NCBI GenBank assembly: GCA_947588995.1
Contig: CANPZI010000012.1
Span: 16,167 to 80,166, forward strand
Source: an uncultured Lachnospiraceae bacterium
GTDB lineage: Bacteria > Bacillota > Clostridia > Lachnospirales > Lachnospiraceae
Direction: 5' to 3'
Length of the DNA stretch: 64,000 nucleotides
How positions within the stretch are numbered: position 1 is the first letter of the stretch; each line of letters begins with the position of its first letter. Below the pieces are notes generated by a model. The model searched no databases. It had not been told where the DNA came from and saw only the letters and a list, made by a program, of their open reading frames with translations. Positions 11,511-20,465 of the stretch are shown here, piece by piece. A program made the translations under genes and the position numbers.

Positions 11511-11541
11511 AACGAATTTTATGTATTTTCCGTTGCATTTT
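11511..11541. repeat. degenerate second copy of the AbiE operator region
   Basis: 31 bases match 11236-11266 at 26 positions in the same orientation. The outer arms TGCAACG and CGTTGCA (11508-11537) keep dyad symmetry, but the -10 box is lost. Confidence 0.6.
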
Positions 11542-11565
11542 ACTTTCAGTAGAGAGATTCTGATA

Positions 11566-12513
11566 TTACAACCCATCCGGACAGTCTGCTTCATCAAGCA
11601 ATGCGCTTACGACCTCCCCAATATCCGCATCGATACAGACAGACCGCTCTGCGATTTCTGTCGGGCAGACAGCTTCACCGTAGTTGATACACGCATACAT
11701 TGCCCGCGGATTTTCCGCCGTCATGCGCCAAAACGGATATTTGATGATGGCCGGCGTATTGTAACCGACGCCCAGCTCCAAAAACAGGATACGTTTATTT
11801 TCCCGTGTATGCAGAAAATTCTCATAGCGTTCGGCCGCACGGTGCCAGCCCTCATCTTCCACAAATTTGTCATCGGCGCGGAGATTCATTGTCATTGGCC
11901 TGCCGCAATGCGGACAGCGCGGAATAAGCCCGGACGAAACCGCCATCCCGGGAACATTTCCCTGCGGCAGGAAGAGCGTCCCGTCCCCGCCGACAGTATA
12001 TCCCTGCGCCTGAATCATGGTGAAAATACAGTCTGCATTGTTATATGTTTCCTGACGGCACGGTTCGGAACACTGGAACAGTCCATAATCCCCCTGCGTG
12101 TAAAAAAGACGGTTTTCGTCAAATCCGGTTTTCAGAAAGCAGTGATCGACATTTGTCGTGATTACAAAATAATCTTTGCCTTTGACCAGTGTCAGCAGAT
12201 CGTCATAGACTGGCTTCGGCGCATCCATATAGCGGTTGATAAAAATATATCGGCTCCAGTAAGCCCAAAACTCCCTGGGCTCAGAAAACGGATAAAAGCC
12301 GCCGGAATACATATCACGGAAACCGTATTTATCGGCGAAGTCTGAGAAATAGCGTTCAAATCGCTCTCCGGTGTAGGTAAATCCCGCTGATGTGGACAGT
12401 CCGGCGCCCGCGCCGACCACAACGGCATCCGCTGTGTCCAGTGCTTTCCGCAGCCACTTTATATGATCCGAGTAATTTCCGGTAGATTCGCTCATCGGTA
12501 GCCTTGAAAACAT
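11566..12513 (-). CDS. SirTM-class (macrodomain-linked type) sirtuin, stand-alone
   Basis: 315 residues of the Sir2 fold. NAD-binding motif GAGAGLSTSAGF (residues 34-45), TTNVDHCF (119-126) and two zinc pairs, C148/C152 and C200/C203 (CPHCG). The usual catalytic histidine of sirtuins is replaced by Gln140 in FYTQGDYG. This is the signature of the SirTM class, which removes or adds ADP-ribose on lipoylated GcvH-like carrier proteins and is normally encoded beside a macrodomain, GcvH-L and LplA2 (known biology). None of those partners is in this window. GGAGGTGA lies 7 bases before the ATG. The last 17 residues differ from the fragment at 9409-9585. Confidence 0.88.
   Translation of the reverse strand: MFSRLPMSESTGNYSDHIKWLRKALDTADAVVVGAGAGLSTSAGFTYTGERFERYFSDFADKYGFRDMYSGGFYPFSEPREFWAYWSRYIFINRYMDAPKPVYDDLLTLVKGKDYFVITTNVDHCFLKTGFDENRLFYTQGDYGLFQCSEPCRQETYNNADCIFTMIQAQGYTVGGDGTLFLPQGNVPGMAVSSGLIPRCPHCGRPMTMNLRADDKFVEDEGWHRAAERYENFLHTRENKRILFLELGVGYNTPAIIKYPFWRMTAENPRAMYACINYGEAVCPTEIAERSVCIDADIGEVVSALLDEADCPDGL
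11619..11763. repeat. 145-bp direct repeat, copy 2 (inside sirtuin gene)
   Basis: Matches 9435-9579 with two mismatches. It encodes the segment from about YNTPAII to CIDADI near the sirtuin C terminus. Confidence 0.9.
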
Positions 12514-12593
12514 TGAATATCACCTCCGTGTCGCCTCTGTGCTGCCGCACGGTGCCCACGGCAATTTAATCTTTATTTTTTTCTGTTCGGGTT

Positions 12594-13205
12594 TTACTCA
12601 ATCTTCTCAAAATCCTCCGGCCCGTGCTTGCAGAGCGGGCACACGAAGTCGGCGGGAAGTTCCTCGCCCTCATAGACATAGCCGCAGATCTTGCAGCGCC
12701 AGCCTTTCTTTGGCGCGTCGGCGTTGTCCTGCGGTTTCGGCTTTACGTTGGCGTGATAGTAGGCGTAGGTCATGGGCGCGTCGTTTGAGAGCACATCGGC
12801 ATCCACCACCTCGGCGATGAACATGATGTGTGTTCCCACATCGATGGTATTTACCACTTTGCAGTCCAGATATGCGGTTGTGTTTTCTTTCAGATAGGGA
12901 AGTTCCTGTTTCGTCAGGCCAAAAGGTACGCCAACGAATTTATCCGTGTCCCGGCCGCTCTGGAAGCCGAAGTGCCGGAACAGGGAAAAAGGCGCTTTTT
13001 CGGAGAGAATCGAAACCGAGACGATGCCGGATTCTTTGATCAGGTCACAGGTCAGATTCTGCTTGTTGACTGTCATGGCGACCTGCAGGGGATTGCTGGT
13101 GATCTGCGTCACCGTGTTGATGATGCAGCCGTTCATCTTGGCGCCCGCCTTGGAAGCGGCTACATACAGTCCGTAGGACAACTGAAAGATAGCTTTTTGA
13201 TTCAT
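12594..13205 (-). CDS. flavin reductase-rubredoxin fusion protein
   Basis: 203 residues. Residues 1-155 are an FMN-binding flavin-reductase-like domain (MNGCIINTVTQITSNPLQVA is the typical flavin-loop pattern). Residues 168-203 are a rubredoxin with both metal knuckles, CKICGY (171-176) and CPLCK (189-193). This matches the high-molecular-weight rubredoxin type that hands electrons to oxygen- or NO-reducing flavodiiron proteins in anaerobes (family knowledge). No flavodiiron gene is adjacent here. The ATG at 13205 is chosen because the flavin domain begins there; GGAAAGGAA lies upstream. Confidence 0.92.
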   Translation of the reverse strand: MNQKAIFQLSYGLYVAASKAGAKMNGCIINTVTQITSNPLQVAMTVNKQNLTCDLIKESGIVSVSILSEKAPFSLFRHFGFQSGRDTDKFVGVPFGLTKQELPYLKENTTAYLDCKVVNTIDVGTHIMFIAEVVDADVLSNDAPMTYAYYHANVKPKPQDNADAPKKGWRCKICGYVYEGEELPADFVCPLCKHGPEDFEKIE

Positions 13206-13287
13206 GGAAGATTCCTTTCCGCCTGTGGGCTTTTTCTTTATATCATACCGCCTTGTCGCTGAAAATAAAAGGGGTTTCTGACTTTTG

Positions 13288-15255
13288 TTATTCGGGAAGT
13301 ACATTCCGCTTCACACTGATATAGGCGACAACCGTATAAACCAGATATATCAGGAAAAACAATCCCAAAGAAACTGTCAGGATCACCGCAGGACTGTTAC
13401 CTCCCGTCAGAGTTCCCGGTTCTACGAGGTGGCACATATTCAGAATAATCGGAACTGCGATCAGCACCGGAGGAACGACCGGCATGATATAATAAATCGC
13501 AAGCTGCCAGAACAGCGCCCGCCTCATTTCCGAACGATCCATGCCCAGCTTGCAAAGCAGTGCAAACTGGCGGTGATAGTGTCCGCTTTCGCTGAGCTGC
13601 TGGACCGTCAGAATCGTTGCCGCGGTCATGGCGAGCGTCAAGGCCAGATAGAAAAACGGGAAAACTGTCATTGCGGACCATGCGGCAGTGTCAGCAACAT
13701 TTACGTCTCTGGAATACAAAAGGTCCCATCCACTGACGGCGCTTTGGACGCCATCTACGGTTCGTTCAGAGAGGGACAGCTGAAGCGTCTCCATCTGCTC
13801 CGGCGTAATGCTGTACTCGGTCATAGCCGCCACACAAAAGCGCAGCACCGGGCGATTCGCACAGAGGGCGTCCGGAATCACCAGGAGGACTTGATGGCCG
13901 TTACCGTTCCAGAGATTCTGTGCAAACTGTTCTGTATAGATCTGGCCGGGAGACAGGGTCTTCCCGTCTATCGTAAGAGTTTTTCCCCATTGCCGCAGTG
14001 CTTCTTCCAGATACGGCATACAGTGGATGATATAGTGGTCCGGTGTCCATTCCGCCGCCGGCAGTCCCAGCATATCCCGCAAGGCGGCGTAATCACTGTA
14101 TGCCATGAATACCATGCCGTTATAATCGTGTTCATAGCTGTATCGGTAATAGCCGGCGGTGTTCTCCAAATAGGCAGTCATGGACTCGTCAACGCCTTGG
14201 TAGAGCCTGTACTGCCGGTATGCGGCCAGCGGGAGTTGTGCGGCCATATTTTCCCGGCATAAATCCGTATGGCTCTCCTGATCGGAAACAAAGAGCAAAT
14301 CAAAAGCATTCCGCTCCAGCCGCCCCTGAAAAATGCTGTTGAATACCATGCCGCTTCCCTCCGTGAGCAGGGTGGCGGTAAAGAGCAGGGAAACCGTCGC
14401 CATAACGATCCCCATTGTCGCCAGCTTGCCGGTCAGTGTGCGGAAGATGATCAGATTCTGCCCACGGTATTTTCGTTCCGGATTACGCTCAAAATATGCC
14501 GGAACGCCGGAGGAAAAGCTGATAAAGAAACCGTAGATGAACACGATGATACATCCGGCGCCGATGACACCAATCAGCAGGGTTAGCGCTGCCATCGAAA
14601 GAAGCGTCCCCGCCGCGCCAAACGCGATGGAGGCAGCAAACAGGGTCCTGCGTGTTTTGCTTTTTTTCACAAGCTCCGTCTCATTTTGCCGTTCAAAGTA
14701 AATGAGGTCATAGATTCTCATATGACGGATTTTCTTCCGGCTCCTGATAAGCGCGAAAAGATAGATGGCGGCAAAATAAAGCAGCGTCAGCCCGATGGCT
14801 TCCGGCGAAAAATCATAGCGAAAGGCATACGGTGTGCTGAACATGGTCAGCAGAATGGCGCGGAGCGCCTGATAAACCAGATTGCCCAGCGGAATGCCAA
14901 ACAGCAGTGCGACACTGCCCACCGACAGGTTCTCCAGGAAGAACAGGCGGGCCACCTGTCTGTTTTCAAGCCCGATGAGCAGATAGATTCCCAGTTCCCG
15001 GCTGCGGCGGGAGAGCATAAATCCGGTCATGTATGACACCAGCCAGCCGATGATGAAAATGACCGCAATACTGGCAAGCACAATCGTAAATGTCATGTTA
15101 TCCATCAAGCCGGACAGGTCATGAATTTCTCTGGAAACTGCCAGAGAGTTGAAAGCATAGAGCAGCGCACACGCCATCACAATCGTGACGAAGTAAATCA
15201 GATAATCATCGGTCTGCCGCTTGGCATTGCGCAGGGAGAGTTTAGATAACGTCAC
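13288..15255 (-). CDS. BceB-like ABC transporter permease
   Basis: 655 residues with about ten membrane spans and a large extracellular domain of roughly 200 residues between spans 7 and 8, as in BceB/FtsX-type permeases for peptide-antibiotic resistance. The N-terminal LSLRNAKRQTDDYLIYFVTI is characteristic. The GTG at 15255 is taken as start because GGGAGGTGAT lies just upstream; it overlaps the end of the ATPase gene by 14 bases. With the ATPase, kinase and regulator next to it, this is a complete sensing and detoxification module for cell-wall-active peptides. Confidence 0.9.
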   Translation of the reverse strand: MTLSKLSLRNAKRQTDDYLIYFVTIVMACALLYAFNSLAVSREIHDLSGLMDNMTFTIVLASIAVIFIIGWLVSYMTGFMLSRRSRELGIYLLIGLENRQVARLFFLENLSVGSVALLFGIPLGNLVYQALRAILLTMFSTPYAFRYDFSPEAIGLTLLYFAAIYLFALIRSRKKIRHMRIYDLIYFERQNETELVKKSKTRRTLFAASIAFGAAGTLLSMAALTLLIGVIGAGCIIVFIYGFFISFSSGVPAYFERNPERKYRGQNLIIFRTLTGKLATMGIVMATVSLLFTATLLTEGSGMVFNSIFQGRLERNAFDLLFVSDQESHTDLCRENMAAQLPLAAYRQYRLYQGVDESMTAYLENTAGYYRYSYEHDYNGMVFMAYSDYAALRDMLGLPAAEWTPDHYIIHCMPYLEEALRQWGKTLTIDGKTLSPGQIYTEQFAQNLWNGNGHQVLLVIPDALCANRPVLRFCVAAMTEYSITPEQMETLQLSLSERTVDGVQSAVSGWDLLYSRDVNVADTAAWSAMTVFPFFYLALTLAMTAATILTVQQLSESGHYHRQFALLCKLGMDRSEMRRALFWQLAIYYIMPVVPPVLIAVPIILNMCHLVEPGTLTGGNSPAVILTVSLGLFFLIYLVYTVVAYISVKRNVLPE

Positions 15256-16000
15256 TGATATCACCTCCCAGTGCGGCCAGCACATCCAATATTTCGTGAT
15301 AGAATTCGCTGCGGCTGCGCCCGCCCCGGAGCAATTCGTTGAACAGGCGTCCGTCTTTCAAAAAAAGAATTCGTTTGGCATAGCTGGCGCTGTATGCGTC
15401 ATGCGTCACCATGAGGATGGTGGTGTGCATATCCCGGTTCATCTGCGTCATGATTTCCAGCAGATTTTTGGACGCTCTGGAATCCAGCGCCCCGGTCGGT
15501 TCATCCGCCAGCAGGAGGGACTGGCCGGCGACGATGGCTCTGGCGCAGGCGGCGCGCTGTTTCTGTCCGCCGGAAACCTGATAGGGGAATTTGGCAAGAA
15601 TATCAGCAATGCCAAGTTTTCCGGCTGTTTCTTTCACCCTATCCTGCACTGTATTCGCATCTGTGTGATTGAGAGACAGCGCCAGACCTATGTTTTCCTC
15701 AATCGTCAGGGTGTCCAGCAGATTAAAATCCTGAAATACAAATCCCAGCCGTTCGCGGCGAAAGCGCGCCAGTTCGCCGGCGGGAAGCTTTGCAACGCTT
15801 TCTCCGTTCAGCAGAATATCTCCGGCACTTACGGTGTCGATGGTGGCAATGCAGTTCAATAAGGTTGTCTTCCCGCTGCCCGATGCGCCCATGATGGTGA
15901 TAAATTCTCCGTCTTCCACCGTAAAGCTCACCCGGTCAAGCGCCTTTGTAACATTATTTTTGCTTCCATAGTATTTCTCAATGTTCTGTACCTGCAGCAT
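15242..16000 (-). CDS. BceA-like ABC transporter ATP-binding protein
   Basis: 252 residues with Walker A GASGSGKTT, signature VSGGQKQR, Walker B LLLADEPTGALD and the H-loop VTHDAYSASYA. It belongs to the MacB/LolD/BceA branch of ATPases that pair with FtsX-type permeases. The start ATG has AAGGAGGAAG upstream. It is transcribed toward the permease gene and overlaps it, so they are translated together. It lies 75 bases after the histidine kinase gene. Confidence 0.95.
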   Translation of the reverse strand: MLQVQNIEKYYGSKNNVTKALDRVSFTVEDGEFITIMGASGSGKTTLLNCIATIDTVSAGDILLNGESVAKLPAGELARFRRERLGFVFQDFNLLDTLTIEENIGLALSLNHTDANTVQDRVKETAGKLGIADILAKFPYQVSGGQKQRAACARAIVAGQSLLLADEPTGALDSRASKNLLEIMTQMNRDMHTTILMVTHDAYSASYAKRILFLKDGRLFNELLRGGRSRSEFYHEILDVLAALGGDISDVI

Positions 16001-16075
16001 GAAGCTTCCTCCTTCCGACGGTACTATGGTACAGCAAAAAAAGCGGTGTTAGTATCGGGTTGATATGGTTTTTCC

Positions 16076-17086
16076 TTACATTTTTGTAAGGTTTTCTTTG
16101 ACTGGGAATGTGAGTGTCGCGCAGGTCCATGCCCCCTCTTTTGAAGTCATGCGGATGTCCAGCGCCAAAAAGCCGGAGAGTTTTTTGCACAGGTACAGTC
16201 CCATTCCTGTGGAGCCGCCCCGCGACCTGCCGTTTGACCCGGTGAAGCCCCGGTCAAAGATCCGGGGCAGCTCATGAGCCGGAATGCCGATGCCATTATC
16301 CTGAATGATAAGCTGGACCTGTTTCCCGAGCGGCTTGGCGGAAATGGTGATGACAGGGTCTGTGCCCCGATAACGGGCGGAATTCTGGAGCAGCTGGCCC
16401 AGGATAAAAACAACCCATATTTTGTCGGTATAGACTTGATAATCCAGATTTTGAGTTTCGATGCGGACGCCGTTTTGTATCAGTAAAGTTCGATGGTTTT
16501 CTATCGCCTGAAAAACAATCTCGGACAGAGCGGCCTGCCGGATTACACAGTCGCGGTCCGGGGTTTCCGTGCGGGCGTAGAACAGGGCGCGCTCGATATG
16601 GGCTTCGATACGTGCCAGCTCATAGTCCATTTTTCTCCGTATATTTCCATCCAGCTGACGGCAGAGCAGGCGGGCGGCGGTGAGAGGCGCTTTGATTTCA
16701 TGCACCCAGCTCTCTACATATTCCCGATACTCCCTCTGCGCCGATTCCGCATCAGATACCGCACTGATCATCGCCTGGCCCGCGCGGCGCGTCAGGTCAA
16801 AAAGACGGCGTTCATAAATCCCGCCGGATGAAGAGATGCATTCAGTAAACAGGTATTTTTGCTCCAGATTCTCCAGAATGCTTTCCAGTTCCGCGATACG
16901 GGAGCGCTGACGCAGGAAATCAACCGTCTGCACCACAGAACCAATCAGCAGTAAGAACAGAAGCAGGATCACAATGACGCCGTCCTGCGTTCCGGTCGCG
17001 GCGAGAAAAAGAGCCGCCGCTCCGGTACCGGCCAGCCAGAGCATGATCCTGCCGATTTTGTCGGAGAGAAATTCGCGGAATGTCAT
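16076..17086 (-). CDS. BceS-like intramembrane-sensing histidine kinase
   Basis: 336 residues. Two membrane spans near the N terminus (about 12-31 and 36-54) are joined by a very short loop, so there is no extracellular sensor, as in BceS kinases, which sense through the BceAB transporter (known biology). The phosphoacceptor is His129 in SWVHEIKAPL. The N box (LLQNSARYRG), G1 (DNGIGIPAHELPRIF) and G2 (GGSTGMGLYLCKK) follow. The start ATG overlaps the regulator's TGA (ATGA). Confidence 0.93.
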   Translation of the reverse strand: MTFREFLSDKIGRIMLWLAGTGAAALFLAATGTQDGVIVILLLFLLLIGSVVQTVDFLRQRSRIAELESILENLEQKYLFTECISSSGGIYERRLFDLTRRAGQAMISAVSDAESAQREYREYVESWVHEIKAPLTAARLLCRQLDGNIRRKMDYELARIEAHIERALFYARTETPDRDCVIRQAALSEIVFQAIENHRTLLIQNGVRIETQNLDYQVYTDKIWVVFILGQLLQNSARYRGTDPVITISAKPLGKQVQLIIQDNGIGIPAHELPRIFDRGFTGSNGRSRGGSTGMGLYLCKKLSGFLALDIRMTSKEGAWTCATLTFPVKENLTKM

Positions 17087-17760
17087 AGCTGATACCCCAT
17101 TCCGCGGCGCGTCCTGATGATGTCGGGCAGCCCCAGCGCTGCCAGTTTTCCACGGATGCGCGTCATGTTTACGCTGAGCGTGTTGTCGTCAATATAAATT
17201 TGGTTGTCCCACAGCGTGTCGATCAGATCGGCGCGGGAAACGATCTTTCCGGCATTTTTCATCAGACAGTCCAAAATCTGCATCTCGTTTCGCGTCAGTT
17301 CCACCGTTTTTTCTGCAAACATCAGCGTCCCATTCAGAACATTCAGGCGAAGACCTGCCGCTTCCAATATACCCGTTCTTTCTGCCGTGTCATCGCTCCG
17401 GCGCAGTGCGGCTTTAATTCTGGCGAGCAGGACAGGAACGCTGTAGGGTTTCGTGATGTAATCGTCACCGCCCAAACTCAGCGCCCGCACTTCATCTGTC
17501 CCGGCGTCCCGGCTTGTGACAAAAATGATCGGGGCGGAAATTGTCCTGCGCAGGGCCGTACAAAGAGAGAAACCATCCTGCCCGGGCAGATTGATGTCTA
17601 AGAGAATCAGGCTGGGACATATCTGTTTTGCCTGTTCCGGTATGTTTCTAAAGTCTGTGACAGGAAACGGATGATACATCTCATTTTCCAATAATAGGGA
17701 CAGTTCGGACCGAATTTCCGGATCATCCTCGACAATCATGATTTTGTATGTCGCCATCAT
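17083..17760 (-). CDS. OmpR-family response regulator, BceR-like
   Basis: 225 residues. The receiver domain has acidic residues ED11-12 and phosphoacceptor Asp55 in ILLDINLPG, then TSRDAG and the lysine in ITKPYS. The C-terminal winged helix contains LTRNEMQILDCLMKNAGKIV and ends in RTRRGMGYQL. AGGGAG lies 6 bases before the first of two ATGs (17760); the longer upstream frame has no ribosome site. It heads the order regulator-kinase-ATPase-permease. Confidence 0.93.
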   Translation of the reverse strand: MMATYKIMIVEDDPEIRSELSLLLENEMYHPFPVTDFRNIPEQAKQICPSLILLDINLPGQDGFSLCTALRRTISAPIIFVTSRDAGTDEVRALSLGGDDYITKPYSVPVLLARIKAALRRSDDTAERTGILEAAGLRLNVLNGTLMFAEKTVELTRNEMQILDCLMKNAGKIVSRADLIDTLWDNQIYIDDNTLSVNMTRIRGKLAALGLPDIIRTRRGMGYQL

Positions 17761-17806
17761 TTTTTCTCCCTGCCGCTGGCTGGTCAACAGTTTCCCGGCG
17801 CTTGCC

Positions 17807-19090
17807 TCACAGCACCTTGATCCCTCCCTGTTTGCGGATGGAGAGCACATGGCACGCGCCTTCCCCAAGGATATTTTCAATAAATGCCTTATAGCCCGCA
17901 ACGGCCTCTTCTTTGACAAAAGCCTGGATCGTTCCCGCAAAACCGCCGCCGTGCACGCGGCAGACGCCGTTGTCTTTCAGGTAATATTCGCTGAGCATCA
18001 GCGTGGCGGGGACAGGCTGTGTCTGCTCGTATTTGTTGGAGTAGACGTTCTGCAGATATTTATAGGAGGAATTGCCCGATTCCCGGATCACTTCCAGAAA
18101 ATCCGCGAAGCGTTTTTCTTTCAGTGCGGCCGATGCGCGGCTGACGCGCTCTACCTCTGTCAGGTAGTGGAAGGCGCGGAGGAGGCTGCGGTCGCCCACC
18201 TTGCCGTAGAGCTTTGGCAGGGCGGTAATCAGTTCGTCGAGGGTGATTTCCTGCAGATATTCCTTGCCGAAGAAGGCGCAGACTTCTTTCATCTCCGCAG
18301 GGATCGCGGCGTAGTCGTCCGTCAGGTTGGCGTGAGAGCCTTTCGTGTCCACGATGCACAGGCGGTAGCCCTCCGCGGTGATGTCGAAGTTGATCTTCGT
18401 GACGACAGGCTTTGCAGGATCGGCGAAGTCGATATGTACGAAATCGCCTACGCTGCACGCAATCTGATCCATCAGGCCGCTGGGCTTGCCGAAGTAGACA
18501 TTCTCCGCGTATTGGCCGATAATCGCGATGTCTATGGGGGAGACGTTCATGTCGTTGTACAGTCCGGACAGGATCGTGCCAATGATGGATTCCAGCGCGG
18601 CGGAGGAGGAGAGGCCGGAGCCGCTCAAGACGTCGCTGGTGACATAAGCCTTAAAAGCACCCGTCTTATAGTTGTGGTCCTGCATTCCTTTGATGACGCC
18701 TTTTAGCAGAGCCGTGGTCGTGCCTTTGGCTTCCTCGGTGATCTCCAGATCATTGACAGGAAAGCGGATCGGGTCGTAGCCCTCGGACACAAATTCTATC
18801 GTATCGTTATCCGCCATACCGACGACGGCTATGGCATCCAGGTTGATGGAGGCCGCCAGCACCGTGCCGTGCTGATGATCCGTGTGGTTGCCGCAGATTT
18901 CGGTTCTGCCGGGCGCGCTGTAGATCTCCACATCTCCTGCGCCAAAGAGTTCCTCATATTTTGCGACGGCTTTTCGATATCTGCCACGCTGCGCGGTGAG
19001 AACATCTGCCTCGCTGCCGTAGATCTCTTTTAATTTTGCGTCAAATGTCCCGTCTGCGATTTGTTTTTGTAAAGTTTGGGAAGAAATCAT
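17807..19090 (-). CDS. galK: galactokinase
   Basis: 427 residues of the GHMP kinase superfamily; phosphorylates galactose at C1 in the Leloir pathway. The galactokinase signature appears as APGRTEICGNHTDHQHG (about residues 59-75), the ATP-binding loop as LSGSGLSSSAALE and the third motif as RVHGGGFAGTIQ. GGAGGTTTTT precedes the ATG at 19090. The usual galT or galE partners are not next to it. A weak promoter (TTTATG-N17-TAAAAT, minus strand) lies about 60 bases upstream. Confidence 0.95.
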   Translation of the reverse strand: MISSQTLQKQIADGTFDAKLKEIYGSEADVLTAQRGRYRKAVAKYEELFGAGDVEIYSAPGRTEICGNHTDHQHGTVLAASINLDAIAVVGMADNDTIEFVSEGYDPIRFPVNDLEITEEAKGTTTALLKGVIKGMQDHNYKTGAFKAYVTSDVLSGSGLSSSAALESIIGTILSGLYNDMNVSPIDIAIIGQYAENVYFGKPSGLMDQIACSVGDFVHIDFADPAKPVVTKINFDITAEGYRLCIVDTKGSHANLTDDYAAIPAEMKEVCAFFGKEYLQEITLDELITALPKLYGKVGDRSLLRAFHYLTEVERVSRASAALKEKRFADFLEVIRESGNSSYKYLQNVYSNKYEQTQPVPATLMLSEYYLKDNGVCRVHGGGFAGTIQAFVKEEAVAGYKAFIENILGEGACHVLSIRKQGGIKVL

Positions 19091-19346
19091 AAAAACCTCC
19101 GATATTCGATAAGACAAAATTGATTGCAACACCTCTATTTTATCTGATTTTTGGGAAAACATAAAGAGGGTAAGGGAAATTTTTGGTTATCCTGACGGGT
19201 TCATCCTAATCGGAGAGAGGACGGTGTTTTACCTGTCGACATGCAGAGCTCCTCTTTTCATGGATGGAAACTTATGCTAAAATAAAAATTGTGCTTAAAG
19301 ATAAGATATTGCGCCATAGGCAGGTTTCGCAGGCGGCAGCTGATAA

Positions 19347-19355
19347 GGGGGGGGG
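19347..19355 (+). repeat. 9-G homopolymer before the acyltransferase start
   Basis: Nine consecutive G, immediately upstream of the likely GTG start (19364), within the ribosome-site region. Length change would alter ribosome-site spacing, or the reading frame if translation starts further upstream. Confidence 0.6.
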
Positions 19356-19363
19356 AAAGGGCA

Positions 19364-20408
19364 GTGCAGAAAGATGTGAAGTATGATAACAAGAATAAAA
19401 AAAGCTGGCTGATTGGTAAAAGCCGGCGGGAACTTTTTGGCATAGCGACGGTGCTTGTGTTGATCTCACATTCCGGTCCCAGTAATTGGGCCGGATACCC
19501 GAGATTTCTGGTGAAATTAAGTACCTTGAGCAGCATTGGCGTGGATGTATTTCTGTTGTTGTCGGGAATGGGGTTGTATTATTCCATGAAAAAGTGCGGC
19601 GACGATGTGATGACGTTTTACAGGCATAGGATACGGCGTATCATCCCCTCCTTTTTGTTAATAACCGGCATATTATATGGGTTTATGGTTTTGAATCATC
19701 AACTTTCTTTTGGCAGTTATTTACTGCATATAAGCACTCTGTATTGGTGGACGGGGGGGCACGCTGGAATGGTATGTTTCATTTATCATGCTGTGTTATC
19801 TCATCTATCCCATTCTCTATAGAATTTTAAATGGCAGACATGGCGTCAAAATAATTATATGTATTATAGGGATATGGGCAATATTGGAGATGTATTTCTT
19901 TTCCAGGTTTCCGGTTGTCCTTATGCGGTATGAAGGCGGATTTACAAGACTATATATTTTCCTGATAGGGACGATTGTAGGAAAAAGAGAATATGAGGGC
20001 AAAGGCTACCGGCTATGGAATGTTTTTGCGTATGCGGCGTTGTTTGTGCTTATCAGAGCAGCACTTATTGTTTATGTAGATCCACAGGGTGATTTGTATA
20101 CCATCCTCCATCATGTATCATATGTTCCGGGGGCGTTATTCATTGCGGGGACCTTTCCGCCGCTCAGAAGTATGATACCCGGCAATCCCGTCAGGCGCGC
20201 ATTGGAAGTGTTGGGAGATGTGTCGTTGGAAGTATATCTGGTTCATGGCATATACGCGGGAATATACAGGACATTCCCCATATATCAGCGATATGACTCT
20301 CCGGGAGCGTATCTGCTGTTTGTGGCATTGCCGTCGGTATTCGTGGTGTTGTTGGTAAAATATGGCTGTATCTATTTACGAAAAAGAAAAAAGATTCGTT
20401 CGGCATGA
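19364..20408 (+). pseudogene. acyltransferase 3 family protein, frameshifted at a 7-G tract
   Basis: Two overlapping frames together encode one membrane O-acyltransferase of about 347 residues. The first frame has the family start RRELFGIATVLVLISHS and GVDVFLLLSGMGLYYS. The second continues WYVSFIMLCYLIYPILY through about eight spans to YLVHGIYAGI. They are separated at seven consecutive G (19753-19759). Six G would join them as TGGTLEWYVSF. The interruption is therefore a real inactivation, a phase-variable switch or a sequencing error. GTG 19364 is used because AAAGGG lies just before it. The enzyme would acetylate a cell-surface glycan. Confidence 0.85.
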
Positions 20409-20465
20409 GGTTTTAGATGAGAAAACAGATAGACGGACAGACCGCCGCGTCATAGGGGTATTCGT

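Noticed and set aside
11443..12345. 300-codon open frame antisense to the sirtuin gene, starting in the 28-bp palindrome
   Set aside because: No homology pattern and no ribosome site; the sirtuin frame has clear motifs and GGAGGTGA.
13285..14262. 325-codon open frame antisense to the BceB-like permease
   Set aside because: No ribosome site or family motif, and the permease on the other strand is complete and coupled to its ATPase.
17738..18706. 322-codon open frame antisense to galactokinase
   Set aside because: Galactokinase has all motifs and a good ribosome site; the opposite frame has none.
19364..20408. Programmed ribosomal frameshifting as the explanation of the split acyltransferase
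   Set aside because: The site is a G run without a slippery A/U heptamer or a clear downstream pseudoknot; a homopolymer indel is simpler.
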